IMG/VR virus record: IMGVR_UViG_3300046791_000312
Coordinates: 1-24,620 of that record
Length of the DNA stretch: 24,620 nt
Origin: a virus
Reading direction: 5' to 3' (one strand)
Shown: piece after piece, positions 6,030-13,525 of the stretch
Layout of the letters: each line of letters begins with the position of its first letter
Numbering within the stretch: the first letter of the stretch is position 1
Notes under the pieces: generated by a model
What the model was told of the DNA's origin: nothing
Database searches by the model: none
What the model saw: the letters and a program-made list of their open reading frames with translations, nothing else
Program-made: the position numbers and the translations under genes

Positions 6030-6526
6030 ACGTCCACGACATCATCAGCGAGGCCCTCGCCCTGGGCGTCTTCGGGGTCGGCCTGTGGTTCATGGGGTAC
6101 TGGCGCGGGCGCACGGTCGGGACCAGGACCGAGCGGGAGCGGTGGGAGGCCGCCGCGAAGCGGTGGAGCGACGAGAGCATCGCCGAACTGCACTCCAAGC
6201 TCAGCCCTCTCCAGGTCATGCGCGCCGAGCAGGAAAGAACCGCCGAGCCTGGCCCCATCTCGCGGTACACGATCGGCGTCGACTTCGCCGCCGGCACGCG
6301 CGAGGTGACGCGCATCGTCGAGCCCACGCCGGACCGCGACCGCTTCGGCGTGCCCAAGAACATGGTCCCCTGCGGGACCAAGGGCTGCGGCGCCGAGGCC
6401 ATGTTCGATGTTCACTGGCCGGCCCAGCGCCTCAACCTCTGCCTCGCCTGCACCGAGCGGGCGAAGATCGTCGCGAGTCACATGGGCTTTGAGCTATCCT
6501 GCACGGTGCTCCCGGCGGCGACGTGA
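6026..6526 (+). CDS. Membrane-anchored protein with C-terminal zinc-cluster-like Cys motif, 166 aa
   Basis: Residues about 8-25 (SEALALGVFGVGLWFMGYW) are a membrane helix. A basic/acidic helix and a central strand-rich domain follow. The C-terminal part carries CX4C (Cys116, Cys121) and CX2C (Cys139, Cys142), spaced as in a treble-clef or zinc-ribbon site. The family is not recognised. It sits between the two terminase genes, with ATGA coupling on the left and GTGA overlap with the large terminase on the right, so it is co-translated with the packaging genes. A role at the membrane during packaging or early infection is speculation. Confidence 0.6.
   Translation: MNVHDIISEALALGVFGVGLWFMGYWRGRTVGTRTERERWEAAAKRWSDESIAELHSKLSPLQVMRAEQERTAEPGPISRYTIGVDFAAGTREVTRIVEPTPDRDRFGVPKNMVPCGTKGCGAEAMFDVHWPAQRLNLCLACTERAKIVASHMGFELSCTVLPAAT
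6495..6500 (+). promoter_or_regulatory. -10-like TATCCT before the large terminase
   Basis: TATCCT lies 22 nt before GTG 6523, inside the end of the upstream gene. It fits the TANNCT pattern of the window, and a start at about 6507 would leave a short leader. No -35 box or good Shine-Dalgarno sequence is visible, so support is weak. Confidence 0.25.
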
Positions 6527-8331
6527 CCGCCCCCCGCTTCACCGCCGACGAGCTCAAAGAGGCCGCCAGCCTCATCGGCTTCGACCAGGCCCTCGAGGCC
6601 TGGAAGGTCCGCCGGCCCTCGGACTGGTACGAACCAAGCCGCCCCGGCCAGCGCTCCGTCGACGGCCGGCTCCTGGGATGGACCGCCAACCAACTCGCGT
6701 TCCACAAGGCCCCGCACCCCGTGCGCGCGCTCTTCCCGGGCAACGGATGGGGCAAAACTACAGCCCTCGGCGCCGAGGTCAACGCCTGGGGCATCCACTC
6801 AAACCAATGGCAGGAGACGCCGGCGACGCCGGTCCTCATGCTCTGGTTCACCAAGCTCTACGACCAGTTCGAGATGATCCTGACCCAGCTCCGTGCCGAC
6901 GTCTTCGGCTCGGACGTGCGGTACAGCGAGGGTGACGGGTTCACCTGGCCCGACGGCTCGCGCATGCTCGTCGGCTCGGCCGACCGCCCGCGGGACTGGC
7001 ACAAATGGCAGGGCGTTCCGGTCGACCTGGTTGTCTTCGACGAGGAGCCCCCGCTCTCCCTCTGGCGCGAGATGATGCAGCGCCGCCGCGTGCGCAAGAC
7101 GCGGTTCATCCTGGGCGCCACCGCGACCGAGTCGGGCTCGTGGATGGAGTCGGACATCTACGCGCCCTGGCTCCAGCACCACCAGGCCCAGGGGCTCGAC
7201 CTCGAGGGCTCGGCTAGAGCGCAGAACCATCCCGAATACTTCGTCTGGCCCCGGGGCGGCCTGCACGACAACCGCGCCGCCGACGCCGCGGACATCCTCT
7301 GGTACGAATCGCGGACCTGGTCCAGCGCCAAGGAGCGGGAGGTTCGCCTCTTCGGCGGGTTCCAGAACTGGGTAGGCGACCCCGTCTTCGGGGACGCCGG
7401 GCTCGAGAAGCTCCGCGCCCGGTGCCGCGTGCTCACGCGCGAGAGCCCGCCCCCGGTCTCGGGCATGTTCGAGCTGGATCCCAAGGTCGAGCCCCGGCAG
7501 AGCGCCCCGCCCGACCCCGCCCGGGCCTCGCTCTTCGGCCGGCCCGTGACCGAGCTCACGCCCCTGGAGATGCGCGGCGGCCGGTTCATCCTGGGGCCCG
7601 CGGACACAAAAGGCCTGGTGCGGATCTACGTCCCGCCGTCGATCGGGCAGACCGCCGTCATCGGGGCCGACTTCGCCTACGGGCTCGAGGGCCGCGACCT
7701 GGACACGGCGATCGTCCTCGACAAGAGCGTCACGCCGGCCCGGTACCTGGCGACCGCGGCCGGGCGCTGGGGCGAGACCTTCGACCGCGTGCTCTACGCC
7801 CTGGCGGTGTTCTACGGGGGCGCGTTCATCCTCGGCGAGCGGCAGGTCGGCCTCCCATCGCTCCGCCGGCTCCTCGCGGAGTTCCAGTACACGTATCTCT
7901 ACTACGGCCGCCAGGAGCAGGACCGCCGGCGCCCTGTCACTGACAAGCTCGGGCACCCTCGCACGTATGACGACGTCACGCTCCGGAACCTGCGGCGGGC
8001 CGTCATCGACGAGACCCTTGAGGTCCGCGACGACTCGGTCATCGACCAGATGGGCCGGCTCAAGTACCACAACCCGACCGAGATCACCCAGGGGCAGCGC
8101 CTCGAGGACTTCCGGCTCAAGATCAAGCTCTCGGGCGGCGGGAGCCCCGACCTGGTCATGGCGCTGTGCTACGCCTGGCACGCGTTGAGCGAGGTTCATC
8201 ACTTCGAGAAGCCCGAGCCTCTCTTCCCGCCGGGGTCGATGGGCGAGGCCCTGGGGTATGAAAAGCTGTTCACGGAGGAGGCCCGGCCGATCGTGGGCAT
8301 CCCCTTGGCACGCCGGCCGCGGCGGCGGTAG
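6523..8331 (+). CDS. terL: Terminase large subunit (packaging ATPase/nuclease)
   Basis: The large terminase is the motor that cuts concatemeric DNA and pumps it through the portal. The 602-residue protein has an N-terminal ATPase with Walker A GNGWGKT (73-79), Walker B LVVFDEE (169-175) and coupling motif LGATAT (197-202). The C-terminal RNase H-like nuclease supplies acidic residues in GADFAYG (Asp383), GERQVGL (Glu439) and SPDLVMALCYAW (Asp543). The length is normal, although residues about 300-350 form a Pro-rich linker. GTG 6523 overlaps the previous TGA and has no strong ribosome binding site, so coupling is likely. It ends with TAG, which is also the start of a TAGACT promoter-like hexamer. 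Confidence 0.93.
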   Translation: MTAPRFTADELKEAASLIGFDQALEAWKVRRPSDWYEPSRPGQRSVDGRLLGWTANQLAFHKAPHPVRALFPGNGWGKTTALGAEVNAWGIHSNQWQETPATPVLMLWFTKLYDQFEMILTQLRADVFGSDVRYSEGDGFTWPDGSRMLVGSADRPRDWHKWQGVPVDLVVFDEEPPLSLWREMMQRRRVRKTRFILGATATESGSWMESDIYAPWLQHHQAQGLDLEGSARAQNHPEYFVWPRGGLHDNRAADAADILWYESRTWSSAKEREVRLFGGFQNWVGDPVFGDAGLEKLRARCRVLTRESPPPVSGMFELDPKVEPRQSAPPDPARASLFGRPVTELTPLEMRGGRFILGPADTKGLVRIYVPPSIGQTAVIGADFAYGLEGRDLDTAIVLDKSVTPARYLATAAGRWGETFDRVLYALAVFYGGAFILGERQVGLPSLRRLLAEFQYTYLYYGRQEQDRRRPVTDKLGHPRTYDDVTLRNLRRAVIDETLEVRDDSVIDQMGRLKYHNPTEITQGQRLEDFRLKIKLSGGGSPDLVMALCYAWHALSEVHHFEKPEPLFPPGSMGEALGYEKLFTEEARPIVGIPLARRPRRR

Positions 8332-8334
8332 ACT
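8305..8334 (+). promoter_or_regulatory. Promoter candidate TTGGCA / 18 bp / TAGACT
   Basis: TTGGCA at 8305-8310 is separated by 18 bp from TAGACT at 8329-8334. The first three bases of the -10 are the stop codon of the large terminase. A transcript would start about 18 nt before ATG 8360 and include the GGGAG site. It is the best promoter-like sequence in the window. Confidence 0.55.
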
Positions 8335-8340
8335 TCGCCT

Positions 8341-8354
8341 CAACACCGGGAGCC
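8341..8354 (+). repeat. Start-associated repeat CAACACCGGGAGCC, copy 1
   Basis: This 14-bp sequence is identical at 12475-12488 and 13534-13547. Each copy lies 5-8 nt upstream of an ATG and contains the GGGAG ribosome binding site. The shorter core ACCGGGAGC also precedes ATG 5658 and 6026. Confidence 0.8.
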
Positions 8355-8359
8355 CACAT

Positions 8360-9043
8360 ATGCCGACGTTCCGACGTAAGCCAGGCGACACCATCGAGGC
8401 CGATCTCTACTCCGGCCAGCAGGACAACATCAAAGCGATCTGCGAGGCCTCGGGGGGGCTCGCCTACGTCGACGGCACGGGCCGCCTCGCGTGCAAGACC
8501 CTGCAGGGCATCGTCTACGCCAACGTCGGCGACTGGATCATCAAGGGCAACGGCGAGGTCTACCCCTGCGGCCCCTCTCACATGGCCGAGAAGTACCAAC
8601 GAACCTTCGGACTGACGACCGGAGACCTCGCGGCCCCGTTCGAGGCCACCGGCCGCACCACCGAGGCCGTCGACATCAACTTCCCGAGCCTCGACGCCGT
8701 GCTCGAGTGCCCGGACAACTGCATCGCGATCCGGCAGCTCAAGATTTCCGAGCGGACCGAGAGCGGGCTCTACCTCGAGAAGACCGAGGACATCAACCGC
8801 GACAGCAAGATCGGCGTCGTCATCGCCGCCGGACCCGGGAAGCTCCTGGACGACGGGACGCGGGTCCCCATGCGCTGCAAGGTCGGCGACGTCGTCATCC
8901 TGGCGAAGATGATGTACGTCTATCCCTGGGGCGTCGCGGGCCCCAAGGTCCTGATGAGCGAGGATCACGCGGTGCTTGGGTTCGTGCGGCGGGCGGAGAA
9001 GCCTGAGGATTGCAAGCCCGTTCCCGAGGGCGGTCTCGACTAG
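8360..9043 (+). CDS. Fusion of phage PGDYG-like domain with GroES-like co-chaperonin domain
   Basis: Residues about 1-78 match a common small phage domain: a KxLQGIVYANVGDWIIKGNGE core ending in VYPCGPSHMAEKY. Residues about 120-210 align well with GroES/Hsp10: CIAIRQLKISERTESGLYLE, then IGVVIAAGPGKLLDDG, KVGDVVILAK, and VLMSEDHAVLGFV. GroES caps the GroEL folding chamber through a mobile loop; the matching loop here is about residues 132-150. Phage co-chaperonins such as T4 gp31 serve capsid folding. ATG 8360 follows ACCGGGAGC. Position after the large terminase and before portal fits a role in head protein folding, with host GroEL as the inferred partner. Confidence 0.8.
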   Translation: MPTFRRKPGDTIEADLYSGQQDNIKAICEASGGLAYVDGTGRLACKTLQGIVYANVGDWIIKGNGEVYPCGPSHMAEKYQRTFGLTTGDLAAPFEATGRTTEAVDINFPSLDAVLECPDNCIAIRQLKISERTESGLYLEKTEDINRDSKIGVVIAAGPGKLLDDGTRVPMRCKVGDVVILAKMMYVYPWGVAGPKVLMSEDHAVLGFVRRAEKPEDCKPVPEGGLD

Positions 9044-9046
9044 ACT
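9041..9046 (+). promoter_or_regulatory. -10-like TAGACT overlapping stop codon
   Basis: TAGACT begins with the TAG stop of the GroES-fusion gene and lies 28 nt before ATG 9075. The leader would contain GAGGAGCCCC. No clear -35 at 17-18 bp is visible. Confidence 0.4.
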
Positions 9047-9074
9047 TCCCGCACCCCCTCGAGGAGCCCCACGC

Positions 9075-9272
9075 ATGGCCGGCAACTTCATCAAGAAGGC
9101 GATCAAGCGCCCCGGCGCGTTCCGAGCCAAGGCCAGGGCCGCCGGCGCCGTGAAGGGCTCGGCCCCGATTCCCCGCTCCTACGTCGAGGCCGCCGAGAAG
9201 TCCACCAACCCGACCACCCGCCGGCAGGCCAACCTGGCCGAGACCCTGGGCAAGCTCCGCCCCCGGCGATGA
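9075..9272 (+). CDS. Small basic protein, 65 aa
   Basis: ATG 9075 follows GAGGAG with a suitable gap. The product is strongly basic (IKKAIKRPGAFRAKARAAG and a C-terminal RPRR) with a helical tail. It could bind nucleic acid or the capsid interior. No family is recognised. It lies in a run of very small genes between the co-chaperonin fusion and portal. Confidence 0.6.
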   Translation: MAGNFIKKAIKRPGAFRAKARAAGAVKGSAPIPRSYVEAAEKSTNPTTRRQANLAETLGKLRPRR

Positions 9273-9275
9273 GCC

Positions 9276-9365
9276 ATGCGCCGGCCCTCGGCCCTGTGCG
9301 TCGTCGTGCTGGTGTGCGTCGTCCTGATCGTTGTCGGGATCGTGGGTATGCTGTGCATCGGTTGA
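9276..9365 (+). CDS. Possible 29-aa single-span membrane peptide
   Basis: ATG 9276 opens a 29-residue frame of which residues about 6-28 (ALCVVVLVCVVLIVVGIVGML) form one uninterrupted hydrophobic helix after a basic start (MRRP). Such an inside-positive single span is unlikely by chance, but no good ribosome binding site is seen. A longer overlapping frame beginning ATG 9269 and joining the downstream 79-residue gene is the alternative reading. Confidence 0.4.
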   Translation: MRRPSALCVVVLVCVVLIVVGIVGMLCIG

Positions 9366-9400
9366 ACCCCTGCCCCATCATCCCCGAGGAGCCCCCACCC

Positions 9401-9640
9401 ATGAGCACCTGGACCCCGACCGACTCGAGCGACGTCCTTTCCTTCGACCAGGTCGCCGCCTCCGTCGGCGTGTACGGCTCGGGCGATCCGACGCCCAAGC
9501 TCGTGACCCGCGTCGCCGGGACCACGTTCACGCTTGACAGCAGCCTGAACGACCAGGCCGTCGCCGGCGCCGACCAGTTCCCCACCGATCAGAAGTGGCG
9601 CCGCCTCTCGGGCGTCCTCCAGACCAGCCTCACGTCCTGA
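9401..9640 (+). CDS. Hypothetical protein, 79 aa
   Basis: ATG 9401 has GAGGAG 9-10 nt upstream and gives a product with Thr, Ser, Asp and short beta segments (TPKLVTRVAGTTFTLDS). The in-frame ATG at 9269 would add a Cys/Arg/Pro-rich N-terminus of low quality, so the shorter start is preferred. No family is recognised. A small structural role is possible from its position. A terminator follows. Confidence 0.6.
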   Translation: MSTWTPTDSSDVLSFDQVAASVGVYGSGDPTPKLVTRVAGTTFTLDSSLNDQAVAGADQFPTDQKWRRLSGVLQTSLTS

Positions 9641-9665
9641 ACCGCTCTCTCCGTTCTCGTGCATG

Positions 9666-9703
9666 CGCCGCCCCGTGCCCTCCGTGCGGGGCGGCGTTGT
9701 CTT
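9666..9703 (+). terminator. Rho-independent terminator before the portal operon
   Basis: A 10-bp stem (9666-9675 with 9687-9696, CGCCGCCCCG pairing with CGGGGCGGCG) and an 11-nt loop are followed by TTGTCTTT. It separates the packaging genes from the head genes. Confidence 0.7.
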
Positions 9704-9710
9704 TGGCGCG

Positions 9711-9716
9711 TACGCT
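9711..9716 (+). promoter_or_regulatory. -10-like TACGCT, 6 nt before ATG 9723
   Basis: TACGCT ends exactly 6 nt before the ATG, the same spacing as at 9849, 11676 and 14543. It sits directly after a terminator, where a new promoter would be expected. A leaderless transcript is inferred. Confidence 0.4.
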
Positions 9717-9722
9717 CGGTCC

Positions 9723-9851
9723 ATGGCGCACAAGTCCAAACGCGCGAGGCTCCTCCGCCAGCTCCGGGCGATGCGCGCCGAGGAGCGCCGCCTGCACCGG
9801 GCGATCGAGCTCGTCCGCCGCGGATCCGCGCGCCGCCGCCGCACGCGGTAG
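9723..9851 (+). CDS. Small Arg-rich helical protein, 42 aa
   Basis: The 42-residue product is mostly one basic amphipathic helix (RARLLRQLRAMRAEERRLHRA) ending in an Arg cluster. A coiled coil or nucleic-acid contact is plausible. There is no ribosome binding site; the gene has a TACGCT hexamer 6 nt before its ATG, suggesting leaderless expression. An in-frame ATG at 9663 would start inside the terminator and is rejected. Its TAG stop forms part of the next TAGACT. Confidence 0.5.
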   Translation: MAHKSKRARLLRQLRAMRAEERRLHRAIELVRRGSARRRRTR

Positions 9852-9854
9852 ACT
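9849..9854 (+). promoter_or_regulatory. -10-like TAGACT, 6 nt before portal ATG
   Basis: TAGACT combines the TAG stop of the 42-residue gene with a -10-like hexamer. The intervening TGCCGC leaves no room for a ribosome binding site, so the portal mRNA may begin at its own ATG. Confidence 0.45.
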
Positions 9855-9860
9855 TGCCGC

Positions 9861-11678
9861 ATGGCCCTTGACACCAGCGCCGACAACCTCCGCCGCGAGT
9901 TCGACTCCGCGATCAAGCTCCGCGAGGAGATCACGGACCTCTCGGCCGAGTTCGTCAAACGCCTGGCCGGCCCCGACTACCGCACCGGCTGGGAGGCCGT
10001 CGAGGACCAGCAGGAGAACTACCCGCACGAGCTCGTCCACAACACGGTCCCGGCGCTCTTCTACTCCAACCCCGGCATCGGCTTTGATTCCAGCCTCCTG
10101 CCCCCCGACCACCCCTTCATCCGCGCCGAGCGGATCGGCCTGAACGAGTGGGCGAAAGAGAACCGCCGGCTCGAGCGGCAGATGACGCTCATCGCCTACG
10201 ACGTCTGCGTCGACTTCGGGGTCGCGATGGTGACGCTCGAGAAGATGCCCGGCTACGACACCGCGGGGGAGTACGGCTACGGCACGCCCCCCGTCCCGCT
10301 CTGGCCGGCCGTCCGCCGCGTGTCCCCGGCCCGCTTCTTCACGGACCCCCAGGCCAGCGACGACGAGCTCTTCCGCTTCCGCGGCCACATCTGGATCCGC
10401 GACAAGGCCGACCTCCTGGCCGCCAAGAACGCCGACGGATCCCCGAAGTTCGACCGCAAGATCGTCGAGGGCATGAGCGCCGACGCCGACGTCAAGCGGG
10501 CCCACCGCGAGATCGTCGGCCAGGTCGGCAAGGAGTTCGTCACCCGCAACCAGATCGTCGGCTTCGAGGCCTACGTGCCCGAGACCGGCCAGATTTACAC
10601 GCTCGCGCTCGCGATGTCCGGCGGCGGGGACGGTCAACACGAGTTCATCCGCGCGCCCCGCCCCTACTTCGGCCCCCGGTGCGGGCCCTACGTGATGTTC
10701 GGCGTGCACATCGTTCCCGACCAGGTCTACCCCGTCTCGCCCCTGGCCCTCTCGATGGGCCTGATCCGCGAGCTCAACGCGCACGCCGGCCAGGCCTCGA
10801 GCGACGCCGGGAGCGCCAAGCGGCTCGTCATCGTCGACAGCACGAACAAGCAGCTCGTCGAGACCGTGACCAACGCCCTCTCCTCGAGCGTGGTCGGCGT
10901 GCCCGGCTTCGACGGGAAGGCCATGAACATGGACATCGGCGGCGCCAGCCCCGAGACCATCAACCACATCCAGCGCCTGCGCGAGACCCTGGACCGCCAG
11001 AGCGGGCTCACCGAGACCAAGCGCGGCAACCTGACGGGCGTCACGGCCCGCGAGGTCGCCGAGGCCTCCGCCGGCGAGGACACGCGTACCAAGTTCCTGC
11101 AGGCCCGCTTCCGGGCGAGCGTGGTCGACGCCCTCTCGATCGTCGCGGAGCACATTTGGGAATCGAGCGCCGTCACCTTCGACGTCGCCTACGACGACCC
11201 GACCACCGGGGAGCGGGTCTACGAAATCTTCCGCGGGGGCGACCCAGGCATCCCGGGGATGCCGCACATCCCGTACAACCGGATCCGCGGGAGCGTGTCG
11301 ATCGACCCCTACTCGATGGAGATGGTCGATCAGGGGGTGCTGCAGCGGCGCCTGCAGGCCGCCGTCACGATCACGACCTCGACCCTCTCGGCGGCGCGGA
11401 TGTTCCCCGAGCTCAAGGTCCGCGAGGTCCTGAACGACGCGTACCAGGCCCTCAACATCACCGAGGGCGCGACGCGGTACGTGGACATGGGGATCCTCGC
11501 CGTCGAGCGCGAGCGTGCCCGGCTGATGATGGGGATGCAGCCCGGCGGCGGCGCCCCTGGGCAACCGCCCGAGGGCCCCGAGTCGCTGATGGCCGGCGGG
11601 CCGAGCCCCGGGATGCAGCCGCCCGGGATGAAGGGCCCGGGCGCGATGCCGGCGGCCGAGCCCGTGCTGGCGGCGTAG
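9861..11678 (+). CDS. Portal protein (putative)
   Basis: The portal is the dodecameric ring at one capsid vertex through which DNA passes. The 605-residue size, the place between large terminase and scaffold/capsid genes, and the sequence style all fit. An N-terminal helical part and a segment HNTVPALFYSNPGIGFD ('vPal...nPki') are followed by a beta-rich clip/wing region. Residues about 370-410 (RLRETLDRQSGLTETKRGNL and ARE) resemble the helical stem region of portals. The C-terminus is a Met/Gly/Pro-rich low-complexity tail (about 555-605). No ribosome binding site precedes ATG 9861, which lies 6 nt after TAGACT. Confidence 0.75.
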   Translation: MALDTSADNLRREFDSAIKLREEITDLSAEFVKRLAGPDYRTGWEAVEDQQENYPHELVHNTVPALFYSNPGIGFDSSLLPPDHPFIRAERIGLNEWAKENRRLERQMTLIAYDVCVDFGVAMVTLEKMPGYDTAGEYGYGTPPVPLWPAVRRVSPARFFTDPQASDDELFRFRGHIWIRDKADLLAAKNADGSPKFDRKIVEGMSADADVKRAHREIVGQVGKEFVTRNQIVGFEAYVPETGQIYTLALAMSGGGDGQHEFIRAPRPYFGPRCGPYVMFGVHIVPDQVYPVSPLALSMGLIRELNAHAGQASSDAGSAKRLVIVDSTNKQLVETVTNALSSSVVGVPGFDGKAMNMDIGGASPETINHIQRLRETLDRQSGLTETKRGNLTGVTAREVAEASAGEDTRTKFLQARFRASVVDALSIVAEHIWESSAVTFDVAYDDPTTGERVYEIFRGGDPGIPGMPHIPYNRIRGSVSIDPYSMEMVDQGVLQRRLQAAVTITTSTLSAARMFPELKVREVLNDAYQALNITEGATRYVDMGILAVERERARLMMGMQPGGGAPGQPPEGPESLMAGGPSPGMQPPGMKGPGAMPAAEPVLAA

Positions 11679-11681
11679 GCT
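11676..11681 (+). promoter_or_regulatory. -10-like TAGGCT, 6 nt before methyltransferase ATG
   Basis: The hexamer starts with the portal TAG stop and ends exactly 6 nt before ATG 11688 (spacer TGGTTC). A leaderless start is inferred. Confidence 0.4.
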
Positions 11682-11687
11682 TGGTTC

Positions 11688-12467
11688 ATGCCCGACGCCT
11701 TCCGAGTACTCCTCGGTGACTTCCTCGACGTCTCCCGCGAGATGGAGCACGGCGCGAGCCTGGTCCTGGCCGATCCGCCCTATTCGTCGGGCGGGATGTT
11801 CCGCGGCGACCGGATGATCGACACCGCCAGCAAGTACCAGCAGAGCGACGTCGTCACGCGGCACGCCGGCTTCCCCGGCGACAACCGCGACCAGCGTTCT
11901 TGGCTCCTGTGGTCGGCGCTCTGGCTCGGCGAGTGCCTCAAGCTCTCCGCGCCCGGGGCGCTCCTCTGCGTCTTCACCGACTGGCGGCAGCTCCCCCAGA
12001 CCACCGACGCCGTCCAATGCGGCGGATGGGTCTACCGCGGCATCGTGCCCTGGAACAAGGTGGTCGCCCGCCCGACCGCCGACCGCTTCCGGGCCCAGTG
12101 CGAGTACATCGTCTGGGGCACCAACGGCGCCCGCGACCAGGAGCCCGGCCCCGGCTCGGTCTACCTGCCCGGGTTCTTTGAGGTCCGCACCGTGCCGACC
12201 GCCGACCGCGAGCACGCCACCGAGAAGCCTCTCGAGCTCCTCCGGCAGATCGTCAGGCTGTGCCCCGAGGGCGGCCTGGTGCTCGATCCATTCTGCGGGA
12301 GCGGGTCGACCGGCGAGGCTGCGGTCTCGATGGGACGGCGGTTCGTCGGGTCGGAGATCGACGAGCATTGGGCCGGCGTCGCCCGAAAGAACATCGGCGA
12401 CGCGGCCTCGCACTTCTGGACCGACCCCGAGCCCCAGGAGACCCAGCGGGAGATGTTCAGCGCCTAG
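11688..12467 (+). CDS. Beta-class DNA methyltransferase (DPPY type)
   Basis: The enzyme transfers a methyl group from SAM to the exocyclic amino group of adenine or cytosine. Motif IV DPPY (residues 29-32, followed by SSGG) precedes motif I DPFCGSGSTGEA (from Asp200), the motif order of the beta class. The region between, about 40-180, would hold target recognition. The 259-residue length is normal for phage methyltransferases. The C-terminus ends TQREMFSA, where Q-R-E-M-F fits a loose sliding-clamp-binding pattern. No restriction enzyme is nearby, so it more likely protects phage DNA or alters its packaging or expression. It is leaderless-type, 6 nt after TAGGCT. Confidence 0.88.
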   Translation: MPDAFRVLLGDFLDVSREMEHGASLVLADPPYSSGGMFRGDRMIDTASKYQQSDVVTRHAGFPGDNRDQRSWLLWSALWLGECLKLSAPGALLCVFTDWRQLPQTTDAVQCGGWVYRGIVPWNKVVARPTADRFRAQCEYIVWGTNGARDQEPGPGSVYLPGFFEVRTVPTADREHATEKPLELLRQIVRLCPEGGLVLDPFCGSGSTGEAAVSMGRRFVGSEIDEHWAGVARKNIGDAASHFWTDPEPQETQREMFSA

Positions 12468-12470
12468 CCT
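12465..12470 (+). promoter_or_regulatory. -10-like TAGCCT overlapping stop codon
   Basis: The hexamer begins with the stop of the first methyltransferase, 26 nt before ATG 12497. The following repeat carries the ribosome binding site. Confidence 0.35.
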
Positions 12471-12474
12471 TCCC

Positions 12475-12488
12475 CAACACCGGGAGCC
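12475..12488 (+). repeat. Start-associated repeat CAACACCGGGAGCC, copy 2
   Basis: Identical to 8341-8354 and 13534-13547. It lies 8 nt before ATG 12497. Confidence 0.8.
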
Positions 12489-12496
12489 TCGACAAC

Positions 12497-13525
12497 ATGA
12501 ACGATGCAACGTGCCGCATCATCGTCGGCGACGCGCGGACAGTGCTCGCGCAACTCCCCGCCGGCTGCGCTCGGTGCTGCGTGACCAGCCCGCCCTACTG
12601 GGGCCTGCGCGACTACGGGATCGACGGGCAGATCGGCCTCGAAGCAACGCCCGAGGCATGGGTCGCGGACCTGGTTCGGGTGTTCGCGGAGGTTCGGCGC
12701 GTGCTCGCCGACGACGGGACGCTGTGGGTCAACTGCGGGGATGCGTACTCGGCGAGCGGGCGCGGCGGCAATCCAGGCGGACCGACGAGCACGCTCGAGG
12801 GGTCGCAGGACTCACAAGAGGCGTCGATGGTGAAACAGCGCGCGACCGCGATCGACGGTCTCAAGCCCAAGGACCTGATCGGCCTCCCCTGGCTCCTCGC
12901 CTTTGCGCTCCGCGCCGACGGCTGGTATCTGCGCTCGGACATCATCTGGCACAAGCCAAACCCCATGCCCGAGAGCGTGACGGACCGGCCGACCAAATCG
13001 CACGAGTACGTGTTCCTGCTGTCGAAGTCGCCGCGGTACTACTTCGATGCGGGGGCGATCGCGGAGCCGATCCGCAGCGACCCGGGCAGTTGGAAAATGC
13101 CGGATGGGTTCGCCACGCACGAAGGCGCGCATGGGTCCTTTCACCGCGACGGCCGGGAGAAGGGCCGCAAGCGCATGCTCCCTATCGGAGGCGTGAAGGC
13201 GGTCGGCGTCAACGGCAACGCCACGTACAGCGGCAACACGCCCGAGTTCGGCGACACCCGCAACGCCCGCACCGTCTGGACCATCCCGACCCAGGGCTAC
13301 AGCGGCGCGCACTTCGCCACCTTCCCGCGCGAGCTGGCGGCACGCTGCATCAAGGCCGGGAGCGCCGCCGGCGACCTGGTGCTCGACCCGTTCCTGGGCA
13401 CCGGCACGACCATCGGCGAGGCCCTGATGCTGGGGCGGCGCGGCGTGGGCGTCGAGCTGAACCCCGAATACGCACGCCTGGCCGAGAAGCGGATCGCGGA
13501 AACGTGCCCGCTGTTCTCCCGCTAG
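12497..13525 (+). CDS. Beta-class DNA methyltransferase (SPPY type)
   Basis: This second SAM-dependent methyltransferase has motif IV SPPY (residues 31-34, in TSPPYWGLRDYG) and motif I DPFLGTGTT (from Asp297), again in beta-class order. Further family features are IGLEATPEAWVADLVRVF, LWVNCGDAY and SDIIWHKPNPMPESV. Family knowledge associates SPPY with N4-cytosine methylation more often than N6-adenine, but this is not a rule. It has a long central insertion (about 95-115 and 200-260) typical of phage orphan enzymes. It is a distinct protein from its neighbour rather than a recent duplicate, as the two differ in length and central sequence. Confidence 0.9.
   Translation: MNDATCRIIVGDARTVLAQLPAGCARCCVTSPPYWGLRDYGIDGQIGLEATPEAWVADLVRVFAEVRRVLADDGTLWVNCGDAYSASGRGGNPGGPTSTLEGSQDSQEASMVKQRATAIDGLKPKDLIGLPWLLAFALRADGWYLRSDIIWHKPNPMPESVTDRPTKSHEYVFLLSKSPRYYFDAGAIAEPIRSDPGSWKMPDGFATHEGAHGSFHRDGREKGRKRMLPIGGVKAVGVNGNATYSGNTPEFGDTRNARTVWTIPTQGYSGAHFATFPRELAARCIKAGSAAGDLVLDPFLGTGTTIGEALMLGRRGVGVELNPEYARLAEKRIAETCPLFSR

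Noticed and set aside
9663-9851. Longer start for the 42-residue gene
   Set aside because: It would begin within the terminator hairpin. ATG 9723 has the consistent 6-nt spacing to TACGCT.
9630-12509. 959-residue open frame on the minus strand
   Set aside because: It lies antisense to the portal and first methyltransferase, which have clear family features. Long antisense frames are common at this G+C content because stops are rare.
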